DNA from: Methanothrix sp.
GTDB taxonomy: Archaea > Halobacteriota > Methanosarcinia > Methanotrichales > Methanotrichaceae
Reading direction: 5' to 3'
Length of the DNA stretch: 32,643 bases
NCBI GenBank assembly: GCA_018052825.1
Contig: JAGPMN010000017.1
Location: 1 to 32,643 of the forward strand
This document shows positions 22,958-30,278 of this stretch, one piece after another (position 1 is the stretch's first letter; every line of letters starts with the position of its first letter). A program made the translations under genes and the position numbers. A model generated the notes under the pieces. It was not told where the DNA came from. It searched no databases and saw only the letters and a list, made by a program, of their open reading frames with translations.

Positions 22958-23284
22958 ATGAACGAGAATGAGTTTGTTGTGGTGCTCTGCACAGCCGGTC
23001 CGGGCGAGGCTGAGAAGATGGCCGAGTCTCTGGTCAGAGAGAGGCTGGCCGCCTGTGTGAACACAAGCCAAGTCCGCTCCTGCTACATCTGGGATGGCAG
23101 GCTCAACTGGGACGGCGAGATGCTCTTGATAATCAAGACCGCGGCGGGCCAGGTTGAGGCCATAAAGAAGAGGATAATAGAGCTGCACAGCTATGCCGTC
23201 CCCGAGATAATCGTTCTTCCCATAATCGATGGCAGCCCGGCCTATCTGGAATGGGTGCGAAGCTCGGTAAAATCGGTCACTTAG
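22958..23284 (+). CDS. cutA: CutA divalent-cation tolerance protein
   Basis: A 108-aa CutA1 with a ferredoxin-like fold that forms stable trimers. Family segments are VVVLCTAGPGEAEKMAESLVRERLAACVN, the strand YIWDGRLNWDGEMLLIIKT, and SYAVPEIIVLPIIDGSPAYLEWV. CutA binds divalent metals; its function is disputed. The ATG at 22958 has GAGGGG 6 nt upstream, which is better than the TTG at 22940. It is the last gene of the MoaD/MoaE run and is followed by an inverted repeat. Confidence 0.93.
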   Translation: MNENEFVVVLCTAGPGEAEKMAESLVRERLAACVNTSQVRSCYIWDGRLNWDGEMLLIIKTAAGQVEAIKKRIIELHSYAVPEIIVLPIIDGSPAYLEWVRSSVKSVT

Positions 23285-23291
23285 TCTTTGT

Positions 23292-23357
23292 GCCTTTGTG
23301 GTGGGGCATTAAGCTACCGCACATACCCCCTGCTTCCAAAAACCAAACCACAAAGGC
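23292..23357. repeat. 11-bp perfect inverted repeat in the cutA downstream gap
   Basis: GCCTTTGTGGT at 23292-23302 is the exact reverse complement of ACCACAAAGGC at 23347-23357, with 44 nt between. It starts 7 nt after the cutA stop. It could form a long-loop hairpin that ends the operon, be an operator for the gene at 23406, or be a relic of a tiny mobile element. Confidence 0.6.
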
Positions 23358-23373
23358 CCATTCGGCCCGATGA

Positions 23374-23384
23374 GCCTATATCAT
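23374..23384 (+). promoter_or_regulatory. putative TATA box for the 23406 gene
   Basis: CCTATATCATT is centred about 27 nt before ATG 23406. This favours that start over the upstream ATG at 23370, which lies before the box. Confidence 0.4.
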
Positions 23385-23405
23385 TGCAGAGCATCGCTAA
23401 CAGCC

Positions 23406-23750
23406 ATGTCCCGAGATCTGAACGAGGCAGACCGGCAGATCCTGTTCAAGCTGGTGCCGGAGCTGGAAGCTCTGCAAAAGAAGGGAATTGATATAGAGTA
23501 CATGAATATCCTGCCCCCCGTGGCCAATCATCACTCTCGAAGCCCCCAGGAGTTCGAGCAGCGGCTGAAGAGGCTCACATCCGAGGACATGAGCTACCTA
23601 GCCGAGCAGGTCCTGCAGGGAGTTGAGAGCCTTGGCTGCCTCTCTCCCGAGTTCGCAGAGGTATTCTGCACCGTCGCCGGCCAGAGGCTCTCAGAGCTGG
23701 TGGCAGATCAGCTCAGGGAGGCATACGAGTCTGGAGAGGCCTGCGGGTGA
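23406..23750 (+). CDS. small helical protein of unknown function
   Basis: A 114-aa protein that I do not recognise. It is predicted all-helical and acidic: DRQILFKLVPELEALQKKG, EFEQRLKRLTSEDMSYLAEQVLQGV and SELVADQLREAYESG are amphipathic helices, with two cysteines in the third quarter. No signal peptide or membrane span. The ATG at 23406 is chosen because a TATA-like box lies just upstream; ATG 23370 would add 12 residues with no support. The hydantoinase gene follows 88 nt later with its own TATA-like element. Confidence 0.65.
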   Translation: MSRDLNEADRQILFKLVPELEALQKKGIDIEYMNILPPVANHHSRSPQEFEQRLKRLTSEDMSYLAEQVLQGVESLGCLSPEFAEVFCTVAGQRLSELVADQLREAYESGEACG

Positions 23751-23790
23751 TGGACACCATCCTCGAAAAGTCCTCTCTAAAGACCACAAA

Positions 23791-23801
23791 GCCGATATAC
23801 C
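23791..23801 (+). promoter_or_regulatory. putative TATA box for the hydantoinase-deacetylase unit
   Basis: GCCGATATACC is centred about 43 nt before ATG 23839. The predicted leader of about 16 nt contains a purine-rich AAAGG that may serve as a weak ribosome-binding site. Confidence 0.35.
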
Positions 23802-23838
23802 TCTTTGTCTTAGCGCGTATCGAAAGGCGATTGATAAT

Positions 23839-25530
23839 ATGCTCATTGGAATAGATGTGGGCGGCACAACCACCGATGCTGTCATCGTGGAGGGCAGCAG
23901 TGTGGTCAAGACCGCATATGTGCCGACGGATCATGACAACCTGTTGAACTGCCTGCTGGCGGCAATGGATGAGCTGATCCGGGGCATCGACACCAGTAAG
24001 ATCGAGAGGGTCGTGCTGAGCACCACACTCATCACAAATATGATTGCCGAGGGCAAGACCGATCCAGTGGCCCTGGTGCTCATCCCCGGGCCCGGCACCA
24101 ATCCCAGAGACTACGCGCTTGGCGAGAGCATAATTTTAGACGGGGCAATCGACTTCCGTGGCAAGGAGACCGCTCCCCTCAAGGAGAGCCAGATCAGGGA
24201 GGCTGCAGCCAGGATCTCAGTACAGGGACTCTCACGGGTGGCAGTGGTGGGAAAGTTCTGCCAGAGAAATCATTCCCACGAGCTTCTGGCCGGGCGGACT
24301 CTCTCCTCCGCCCTTCCCAAAGCCAGGATTGAGTTCGGCCACCGCGTCTCAGGCCAGCTCAACTTCCCCCGCCGGGCGGCGACCACCGTTCTCGCAGTCG
24401 CCACCAGGGACAAATATGAGATGTTTGCCGCCGATGTGGCCAGAGCCCTCAAAGAGCGCAGGATCACAGCCCCTGTCTACATCCTCAAGGCGGACGGCGG
24501 CACCCTGCCCCTCGACAGGGTGCCGCCTGTGGAGACCATATTCTCCGGGCCGGCGGCCAGCATCATGGGCGTGCTGGCCCTGACCGAGGCGGATCGGACG
24601 AGCGTGGTCGTTGACATCGGCGGCACCACCACCGATCTGGCCCCGATACTCTCGGGAAGGCCCCTTCTCTCGGCAAAGGGGGCGAGGGTGGACAGCATGC
24701 TCACCCATGTTCGGGCCTTCTCAGTCAGGTCGGTAGCCATCGGAGGGGACAGCGCTGTTCGCGTATGTCGCGGCTCCTCATCAGGAAGCGCTGCGACTGT
24801 AGCAGTATCCGTCGGACCTCACCGGGACGGCCCGCCCATCTGCATGGGCGGAAATGTGCCGACGCCCACAGATGCACTGCGGGTTCTCGGGCTGGCCGAC
24901 ATCGGAGAGGCGGCAGGCGCCGAGCAGGCCATGTTGATGCTGGCCGCCGAGCTGGGCTGCACTGCAAAGCAGGCGGCAGGCAAGGTGGTAGACGCTGTGG
25001 TGGACAAGATAGTCTCCGAGGTGTACGAGATGTTCCGGGAATGGGAGCAGGAGCCGGCCTACCGCGTCTGGGAGATCATGCAGAAGGAGAAGCTCTCGGC
25101 CCAGAGCGTAGTCGGAGTGGGCGGAGGCGCGCCGCCGCTTGTCCCATTGATCGCCGCCAGGATGGGTGCGGCGGCTGTGGTGCCCCAGTACGCCGCTGTG
25201 GCCAATGCCATAGGCGCAGCTGTGGCCCGGCCCACAATCACCCTCAACCTGCACATCGACACAGAGAAAGGGGAGTATTCAGTGGCCGAGGACGGAAGCA
25301 CTGGGAGGGTGACGAATAAAAATATGACTCCGGAGGACGCAGAAAAGCTGGCCAAAAAGCTGCTGGTTGAGAGGGCGTCCCTGCTCGGCATAGGCGAGTA
25401 CGCCTCCGAGGCGGAGGTAACCTACAGCGATGTGTTCAATATGATTCGAGGCTGGTCTACGGTAGGAAGGCTCATGGATGTGAGGATGGAGGTCACTGCC
25501 GGCCTTCTTCCATCCTGGGGGAGGCGCTGA
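23839..25530 (+). CDS. hydantoinase/oxoprolinase family protein (HyuA-type)
   Basis: A 563-aa member of the ATP-dependent hydantoinase/5-oxoprolinase A family, with an actin-like fold. The phosphate-binding motif IDVGGTTTDAV is at residues 5-15 and a second one, VVVDIGGTTTDL, near the middle. ETIFSGPAASIMG and VGVGGGAPPLVPLI are further family motifs. These enzymes use ATP to open or form cyclic amides or to carboxylate ketones. No B subunit is adjacent. The frame extends upstream to 23623, but the extension overlaps the previous gene. One base separates its stop from the next ATG. The substrate is unknown. Confidence 0.88.
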   Translation: MLIGIDVGGTTTDAVIVEGSSVVKTAYVPTDHDNLLNCLLAAMDELIRGIDTSKIERVVLSTTLITNMIAEGKTDPVALVLIPGPGTNPRDYALGESIILDGAIDFRGKETAPLKESQIREAAARISVQGLSRVAVVGKFCQRNHSHELLAGRTLSSALPKARIEFGHRVSGQLNFPRRAATTVLAVATRDKYEMFAADVARALKERRITAPVYILKADGGTLPLDRVPPVETIFSGPAASIMGVLALTEADRTSVVVDIGGTTTDLAPILSGRPLLSAKGARVDSMLTHVRAFSVRSVAIGGDSAVRVCRGSSSGSAATVAVSVGPHRDGPPICMGGNVPTPTDALRVLGLADIGEAAGAEQAMLMLAAELGCTAKQAAGKVVDAVVDKIVSEVYEMFREWEQEPAYRVWEIMQKEKLSAQSVVGVGGGAPPLVPLIAARMGAAAVVPQYAAVANAIGAAVARPTITLNLHIDTEKGEYSVAEDGSTGRVTNKNMTPEDAEKLAKKLLVERASLLGIGEYASEAEVTYSDVFNMIRGWSTVGRLMDVRMEVTAGLLPSWGRR

Positions 25531-25531
25531 G

Positions 25532-26887
25532 ATGTCCGGCAACGGAAAGACCGGGCTGATATTCTTCCCGGCATTCGACTGGGCCATAAGCCCCACCCAC
25601 CCGGAGAGGGAGGAGCGGCTGCTCTACACCCGTGACCAGATATTCGAGGAGGGGCTGATGGACCTTCCCGGCATAGAGGAGTACAAGCCCCGCCCGGCTG
25701 AAAAGAAGGATGTAGCCCGGACACACTTCTGCGTTCCCGACGTGGAGAGCCAGGTGACCGAGGCCCACCTCATCGCTGCGGGCAGCGCCCTCACCCTGGC
25801 CGATGCCCTCGAGAGGGGGGAGATCAGGAATGGCTTCGCCCTGGTCAGGCCTCCAGGCCACCACAGCATGAGGGTGGTGCACGGCAACCGGGGCTTCTGC
25901 AACATCAACAACATGGCGATCCTGGTCGATTATCTTAGGACCAGGTACGGCCACAAGAGGATTGCCGTCATCGATACCGATGTGCACCACGGCGACGGCA
26001 CCCAGGAGATCTTCTGGCACGATCCGGATGTGCTCTGCATCTCCTTCCACCAGGACGGGCACACCCTCTATCCCGGCTCCGGATTCGTCAATGAGATGGG
26101 GGGGCCCCAGGCCCTTGCCCGCACATTGAATGTGCCGCTGCCGCCCGGAACCACAGATGAGGGGATTCACTATGTTCTGGACAGACTCATCCTGCCGGTG
26201 CTGGATGAGTTCAAGCCTGAGCTGGTGCTCAACTCAGCCGGACAGGACAATCACTACACAGATCCCCTGGCCAACATGCGTTTCTCTGCGAACGGCTATG
26301 CCAGGCTCAATGAAAAGCTCGCCCCAGACCTGTGCGTTCTGGAGGGCGGCTATGCAGTGGAGACGGCTCTGCCCTATGTAAACACCGGGATCATCCAGGC
26401 CATGGCTGGCCTCGACTACTCCCATGTGAAAGAGCCGGATTATGTGCCCGGCCGCTTCGTCCAGTCTGCTGAGATGAAGCGGGAGATAGAGCACACAGTA
26501 TCCCAGGTGAAGAAGATCTGGGATGAGAGGGACGAGCTGGTGGCCGCCGCCCTGGATGGCATGGGCGACTTCTACCGTAGGAAGAAGCGCATCTTCTACG
26601 ACACCGACATGATCAACGAGAACCAGGAGGAGGTGGTCCGGCTCTGTCCTGACTGCGCCGGGTACATGACGATTACAACCTCCGCCCAGCGGGGCTACGG
26701 AGTGCTGAACAGCGCATTCTGCGTCTCCATTCCCCGCGGGGCATGCTCCTCTTGCAGGGAGGACGCCCAGGAGGAGTATGCAGAGCACCTGGACGACCGG
26801 AGGATCGGCTATGTGATGATGCAGGATAAGGACAGGGACAGGTTCAAGTTCTGCAACAATATGACCCGCACAGAGAAGGGCTATTGA
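25532..26887 (+). CDS. histone-deacetylase family amidohydrolase with C-terminal zinc-ribbon-like tail
   Basis: A 451-aa protein. The deacetylase domain (about 1-330) has its key residues: RPPGHH with H110/H111, zinc ligands D150 and H152 in DTDVHHGDG, D239 in GQDNH and the transition-state tyrosine Y274 in EGGY. It is therefore likely active on an acetyl-lysine, an acetyl-polyamine or another amide. Residues after about 365 form an extra segment with C372/C375 (CPDC) and C405/C408 (CSSC), which could bind zinc. It starts one base after the hydantoinase stop, so the two are translationally coupled and may act on related substrates. Confidence 0.9.
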   Translation: MSGNGKTGLIFFPAFDWAISPTHPEREERLLYTRDQIFEEGLMDLPGIEEYKPRPAEKKDVARTHFCVPDVESQVTEAHLIAAGSALTLADALERGEIRNGFALVRPPGHHSMRVVHGNRGFCNINNMAILVDYLRTRYGHKRIAVIDTDVHHGDGTQEIFWHDPDVLCISFHQDGHTLYPGSGFVNEMGGPQALARTLNVPLPPGTTDEGIHYVLDRLILPVLDEFKPELVLNSAGQDNHYTDPLANMRFSANGYARLNEKLAPDLCVLEGGYAVETALPYVNTGIIQAMAGLDYSHVKEPDYVPGRFVQSAEMKREIEHTVSQVKKIWDERDELVAAALDGMGDFYRRKKRIFYDTDMINENQEEVVRLCPDCAGYMTITTSAQRGYGVLNSAFCVSIPRGACSSCREDAQEEYAEHLDDRRIGYVMMQDKDRDRFKFCNNMTRTEKGY

Positions 26888-26925
26888 TTGGTCCGACAAG
26901 AAAAAAGCGGGATGGGGAAAAGTGA

Positions 26926-26930
26926 GGAGG
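26926..26930 (+). promoter_or_regulatory. ribosome-binding site that sets the start at 26936
   Basis: A perfect GGAGG 5 nt before ATG 26936 selects this codon over the in-frame TTG at 26888 and ATG at 26912. Confidence 0.7.
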
Positions 26931-26935
26931 CGAAG

Positions 26936-27565
26936 ATGACCGAAAGGGAGCAGGAGCTTCTCTCTGCCGCTGCCGCAATAGATGCAGCATGTCTCGAGCA
27001 GGCTGCAGCCGCCGTGGCAGAGGGCTGCCGGGAGCTGTCCTGCTGGGCGGGCATCTTCTCACGCAGACTGAAGGGCGTCTCTTCCAAAGAGGCGCACACG
27101 TTCGCCCGGGCCCTCTCTCTTACCATGCTCGGCCATCTGCCCGCCCGGCCCGCCACATGCCCCTTCTGCATCCAGTACGGCCGGGACAGATCCTGCAGCG
27201 GCTGCGGATACGCCGCCACGCACGGCCGCTGTGACGAAGATACGTCGGCGTTCAGCGTTTTTATAGAGGCCTTCCTGGAGCTGGGGAGGATCATTTACCA
27301 GGACGCTGAGGTCCGGCCCGTTCAGATGCATGAGGCTGCGGCCATACTAGGCGAAAGCATCTCCATGGCACAGGCGAGAGCCGGGAGGATGGCAGAAGAT
27401 GTGCAAGAGCTGTCCCCGGGGCAGGAATGCAGGACGATGCATCTCATGCTGCTGAAGGCCATGTACATTGAAGACATGATAGGTCTGCTTCCGTTCCGTC
27501 TTCTCTCCTCTGAAGCGATGAGGGGAGCGCAACAGGTAAAAGATGCTTTGAGAGATTATTGGTAG
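26936..27565 (+). CDS. cysteine-rich protein of unknown function
   Basis: A 209-aa protein that I do not recognise. It is helical at both ends, with a central cysteine cluster CPFCIQYGRDRSCSGCGYAA...GRC that looks like a zinc-binding or Fe-S site (CxxC ... CxxC plus one more Cys). The surrounding helices (ARALSLTMLGHLPARPATCP, HEAAAILGESISMAQARAGR) are amphipathic; there is no membrane span. It follows the deacetylase gene by 48 nt with a strong ribosome-binding site, so it is probably the third gene of that operon. Its own stop faces the 27586 gene across 20 nt. Confidence 0.7.
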   Translation: MTEREQELLSAAAAIDAACLEQAAAAVAEGCRELSCWAGIFSRRLKGVSSKEAHTFARALSLTMLGHLPARPATCPFCIQYGRDRSCSGCGYAATHGRCDEDTSAFSVFIEAFLELGRIIYQDAEVRPVQMHEAAAILGESISMAQARAGRMAEDVQELSPGQECRTMHLMLLKAMYIEDMIGLLPFRLLSSEAMRGAQQVKDALRDYW

Positions 27566-27585
27566 AGAAAAATAATAAATTAAAT
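27566..27585. terminator. AT-rich shared terminator region between convergent genes
   Basis: The 20-nt gap is almost pure A/T (AAAAATAATAAATTAAATTT) between two converging stops. It gives T-runs on both strands, enough for archaeal termination in either direction. Confidence 0.45.
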
Positions 27586-28689
27586 TTATTTTATATAGTC
27601 AGCTATCTCCGGATCTTTCTTCAGATCCTCCAGCAGCGTTTTCTCAGATGGGGTGAGGACAGATCTCTGGGACAATTCTTTGATGCGCTCTAGCTTTCGG
27701 AAGTTCTCATATGTCTTCATTGTATCGCGCAGGAATTCCAGGGCAGCCTTGCCGCTCTGCCCTTTTCCGGACAGCTCCGAGGCCAGTTTTGCCGCTTTTT
27801 CATCAATCTCCTCTACAGGGCTCAGCTTGAACGTCTTGCTCACTTCTATTATGACATAGCTGCAGGCTTCGAACTCAGACATATCGGACCTGAAAAGCCT
27901 CAACTCATCCCCAACAAGCTTCAGATAACGGACATCTCTGGCAGTCATTCGATCTCTCATGATCACATAGTATCCCTGCTGTAGAAGGGAATGGCCCGTC
28001 CCCGCTTCGGATGCATCAAAATCGATGTGCTCGTCTATAATTGAGTCATGAGGATCCAGTTCGTCGAGCATTTTGAATCCGGATTCTATTACTCCTGCCG
28101 CCATATTCAATGGAATCGAATACTGATATAGAACTGGGATGGAGGCGATAGCGCTATTTGCCAGGTTTTTGGAGGCCGCCAGGAAATCGGAATCCATTTT
28201 GTCGATGTCATAGATCTTGATATCTAGCATGAGGGATTCGTCCAGATCTTTGAAGTCCCGCATGGCCAGTATTCTGCGGTTTCGGAAGTTGTCGAAATAG
28301 CCGAGATTTGCATCCTTCTCCATGAAATGGATCTTTTCCACCTTGGGATCGGTCCCGAACTGGTAGCTGGTGGTGATGAGAATGTCATTGGTTTTTCCGT
28401 TTTTAAATGGATGCAATTCTCCATGTAAGCCTTTGCGATACTTTGGATCTTCGCTCTCCCGGATCATCACCCCCCGGAGGGTGACTGTGATGGGGTCTCC
28501 TGAATAAAATCTGGAGACGTTTAAAGAGGGATTCTTTTCGGAAGTCCCCATCGCTGAGGAATTCAGCTCAGCCTCTGATAATTCAGATATGTATGTCTGA
28601 AGATCTCTAAGTTCAGTTGCTCCCGTGGCAGTATCGAAATTCAGTGGCGCTATCCACAGGCGGCTTGGTTCAGATCCTAATTCGCTCAT
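27586..28689 (-). CDS. protein of unknown function, lower G+C than neighbours
   Basis: A 367-aa protein that matches no family I know. The first 160 residues look beta-rich (SRFYSGDPITVTLRGVMIRE, DILITTSYQFGTDPKVEKIHF, ESLMLDIKIYDID). A helical middle follows (LAASKNLANSAIASIPVLYQYSIPLNMAAGVIESGFKML), then another beta-like part (GYYVIMRDRMTARDVRYLKL, CSYVIIEVS) and a charged helical C-terminus. The base composition is visibly closer to half A+T than in the neighbours, which suggests transfer. The start is well supported by AAGGTGAAAGG 2 nt before the ATG and a TATA-like box. The beta-sandwich followed by a helix pair might be a C2-like or pore-forming module, but this is a guess. Confidence 0.75.
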   Translation of the reverse strand: MSELGSEPSRLWIAPLNFDTATGATELRDLQTYISELSEAELNSSAMGTSEKNPSLNVSRFYSGDPITVTLRGVMIRESEDPKYRKGLHGELHPFKNGKTNDILITTSYQFGTDPKVEKIHFMEKDANLGYFDNFRNRRILAMRDFKDLDESLMLDIKIYDIDKMDSDFLAASKNLANSAIASIPVLYQYSIPLNMAAGVIESGFKMLDELDPHDSIIDEHIDFDASEAGTGHSLLQQGYYVIMRDRMTARDVRYLKLVGDELRLFRSDMSEFEACSYVIIEVSKTFKLSPVEEIDEKAAKLASELSGKGQSGKAALEFLRDTMKTYENFRKLERIKELSQRSVLTPSEKTLLEDLKKDPEIADYIK

Positions 28690-28711
28690 ATCCTTTCACC
28701 TTGTTAAACAG

Positions 28712-28726
28712 ACCATATATCTTAAG
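28712..28726 (-). promoter_or_regulatory. putative TATA box and strong ribosome-binding site for the 27586-28689 gene
   Basis: On the minus strand TTAAGATATATGG precedes the gene by about 30 nt, and AAGGTGAAAGG ends 2 nt before the ATG. Unlike most genes here, this one has an obvious Shine-Dalgarno sequence. Confidence 0.5.
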
Positions 28727-28810
28727 GTTTTTAATGATAAATATTTTTGTGATATTGAGATAGCATGAACTTATTGCATCTAAGAGAAAATGCCGCTGTA
28801 GAATAGGGCA

Positions 28811-28822
28811 AAGATTAATCCC
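28811..28822 (+). promoter_or_regulatory. putative TATA box for the MFS gene
   Basis: AAGATTAATCCC is centred about 30 nt before ATG 28847, again fitting a leaderless start and favouring this ATG over the TTG at 28835. Confidence 0.35.
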
Positions 28823-28846
28823 GTTGTCCTTCAATTGAAGCGGGCA

Positions 28847-30229
28847 ATGACAGTTTGCCCTCCCGCCGATATCAGAAGATGCGCTCTGGTCATAGCCACA
28901 TTGACATCATTCGTCCCACCCTTCATGGCCTCCTCCATCAACATCGCCCTGCCGGCCATAGGTGCGGAGTTCTCCATGAACGCCGTACTGCTTGGCTGGA
29001 TTGCCACCAGCTACCTGCTCGCTGCTGCCGTCTTCATGGTGCCCTTCGGAAAGCTGGCTGACATATTCGGCATGAAAAAGATCTTCCTGACCGGCCTATT
29101 TATATTCACCATCTCCTCCCTGCTGGCGTTCACCGCCTCCAGCGCTGCCATGCTCATGGTCTCGCGAGTGCTGCAGGGCTTTGGCTGCTCCATGATCTTC
29201 GGAACGGGAACGGCCATACTGGTCAACGTCTTTCCCGTGCAGGAGAGGGGCAAGATACTGGGGATCAACTCCGCCACAGTCTATCTGGGCCTGTCCCTGG
29301 GGCCCTATCTGGGGGGCCTTCTCACCCGCTACTTCGGCTGGAGAAGCCTCTTTCTGGTCAATGTGGCACTGGGCCTCATCCCCCTGCTCCTGGGGCTGTG
29401 GAAGCTGAAGGGGGAGTGGGCTGGGGCCAGCGATGAGAGTTTCGACCTGACAGGCTCGGTCATATACAGCCTGATGCTGGTGGCGCTGATGTACGGCCTG
29501 ACCCTCATGCCGGGCTGGCAGGGTGCGGCCCTTGTGCTGCTGGGAGCCGCCACGTTTCTGCTGCTCATCCGGTGGGAGTCCGGGGTCAAAAGTCCTGTGC
29601 TGGACGTGCTCCTCTTCCGGCAGAACCGCGTCTATGCATTCTCCAATCTAGCGGCGCTGATCAGCTATGCCGCCACATTCGCCATAACCTTCATGCTCAG
29701 CCTTTACCTGCAGTACATCAGGGGCCTGGAGCCGGACCAGGCGGGAATGGTGCTTCTAGCCCAGCCCCTGGTGATGACAGTCTTCTCCCCCTACACGGGA
29801 AAGCTCTCCGACCGCATTGAGCCCCGCCTGCTGGCCTCAGCGGGAATGGCAGTTACCACCGCCGCAGTGCTTGCCCTCACACTCCTAGGAGAGGAGACGA
29901 GCCTGGGATTCGTGGCTGCATGCCTCTGCGCCCTCGGCCTCGGCCTGGCCCTCTTCACCTCCCCAAATACCAACGCCATAATGTCCTCCATTGAGCCCCG
30001 TCACTATGGCGTTGGGTCGGCGACGCTTGGGACCATGCGGATGGTGGGGCAGCTCTCAAGCATGAGCTTCGCCATGATGGTCTTCTCCCTCTACCTGGGG
30101 GCAGTACAGGTCACGCCCCAGTACCATCCTCAGTTTCTGGCTGCAGTGAGGGTGGCCTTTGCAGTCTTCTCCGCCCTCTGCCTGGTGGGGGCATTCGCCT
30201 CTTTGGCCAGGGGCAGGCTGAGGGGCTGA
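28847..30229 (+). CDS. MFS drug/metabolite exporter, DHA2 (14-TM) family
   Basis: A 460-aa membrane transporter. Hydrophobic segments run along the whole protein; length and segment density fit the 14-TM DHA2 group. The motif between TM2 and TM3 is GKLADIFGMKKIFLTG, the MFS motif A. The motif C region in TM5 is GLSLGPYLGGLLTRYFGWRSLF. Such proteins use the proton gradient to export drugs or metabolites. Substrate unknown. The start MTVCPPADI is chosen for its distance from the TATA-like box. It is followed 49 nt later by the phosphomevalonate dehydratase genes. Confidence 0.92.
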   Translation: MTVCPPADIRRCALVIATLTSFVPPFMASSINIALPAIGAEFSMNAVLLGWIATSYLLAAAVFMVPFGKLADIFGMKKIFLTGLFIFTISSLLAFTASSAAMLMVSRVLQGFGCSMIFGTGTAILVNVFPVQERGKILGINSATVYLGLSLGPYLGGLLTRYFGWRSLFLVNVALGLIPLLLGLWKLKGEWAGASDESFDLTGSVIYSLMLVALMYGLTLMPGWQGAALVLLGAATFLLLIRWESGVKSPVLDVLLFRQNRVYAFSNLAALISYAATFAITFMLSLYLQYIRGLEPDQAGMVLLAQPLVMTVFSPYTGKLSDRIEPRLLASAGMAVTTAAVLALTLLGEETSLGFVAACLCALGLGLALFTSPNTNAIMSSIEPRHYGVGSATLGTMRMVGQLSSMSFAMMVFSLYLGAVQVTPQYHPQFLAAVRVAFAVFSALCLVGAFASLARGRLRG

Positions 30230-30278
30230 GCGGGCAGTATTCAATAGTTTTATCAACGGAAAGTGGAGCCTTTGCATC

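Noticed and set aside
23623-23838. Longer start for the hydantoinase-family gene
   Set aside because: The extension overlaps the previous gene and precedes the usual family start MLIGIDVGGTTTD.
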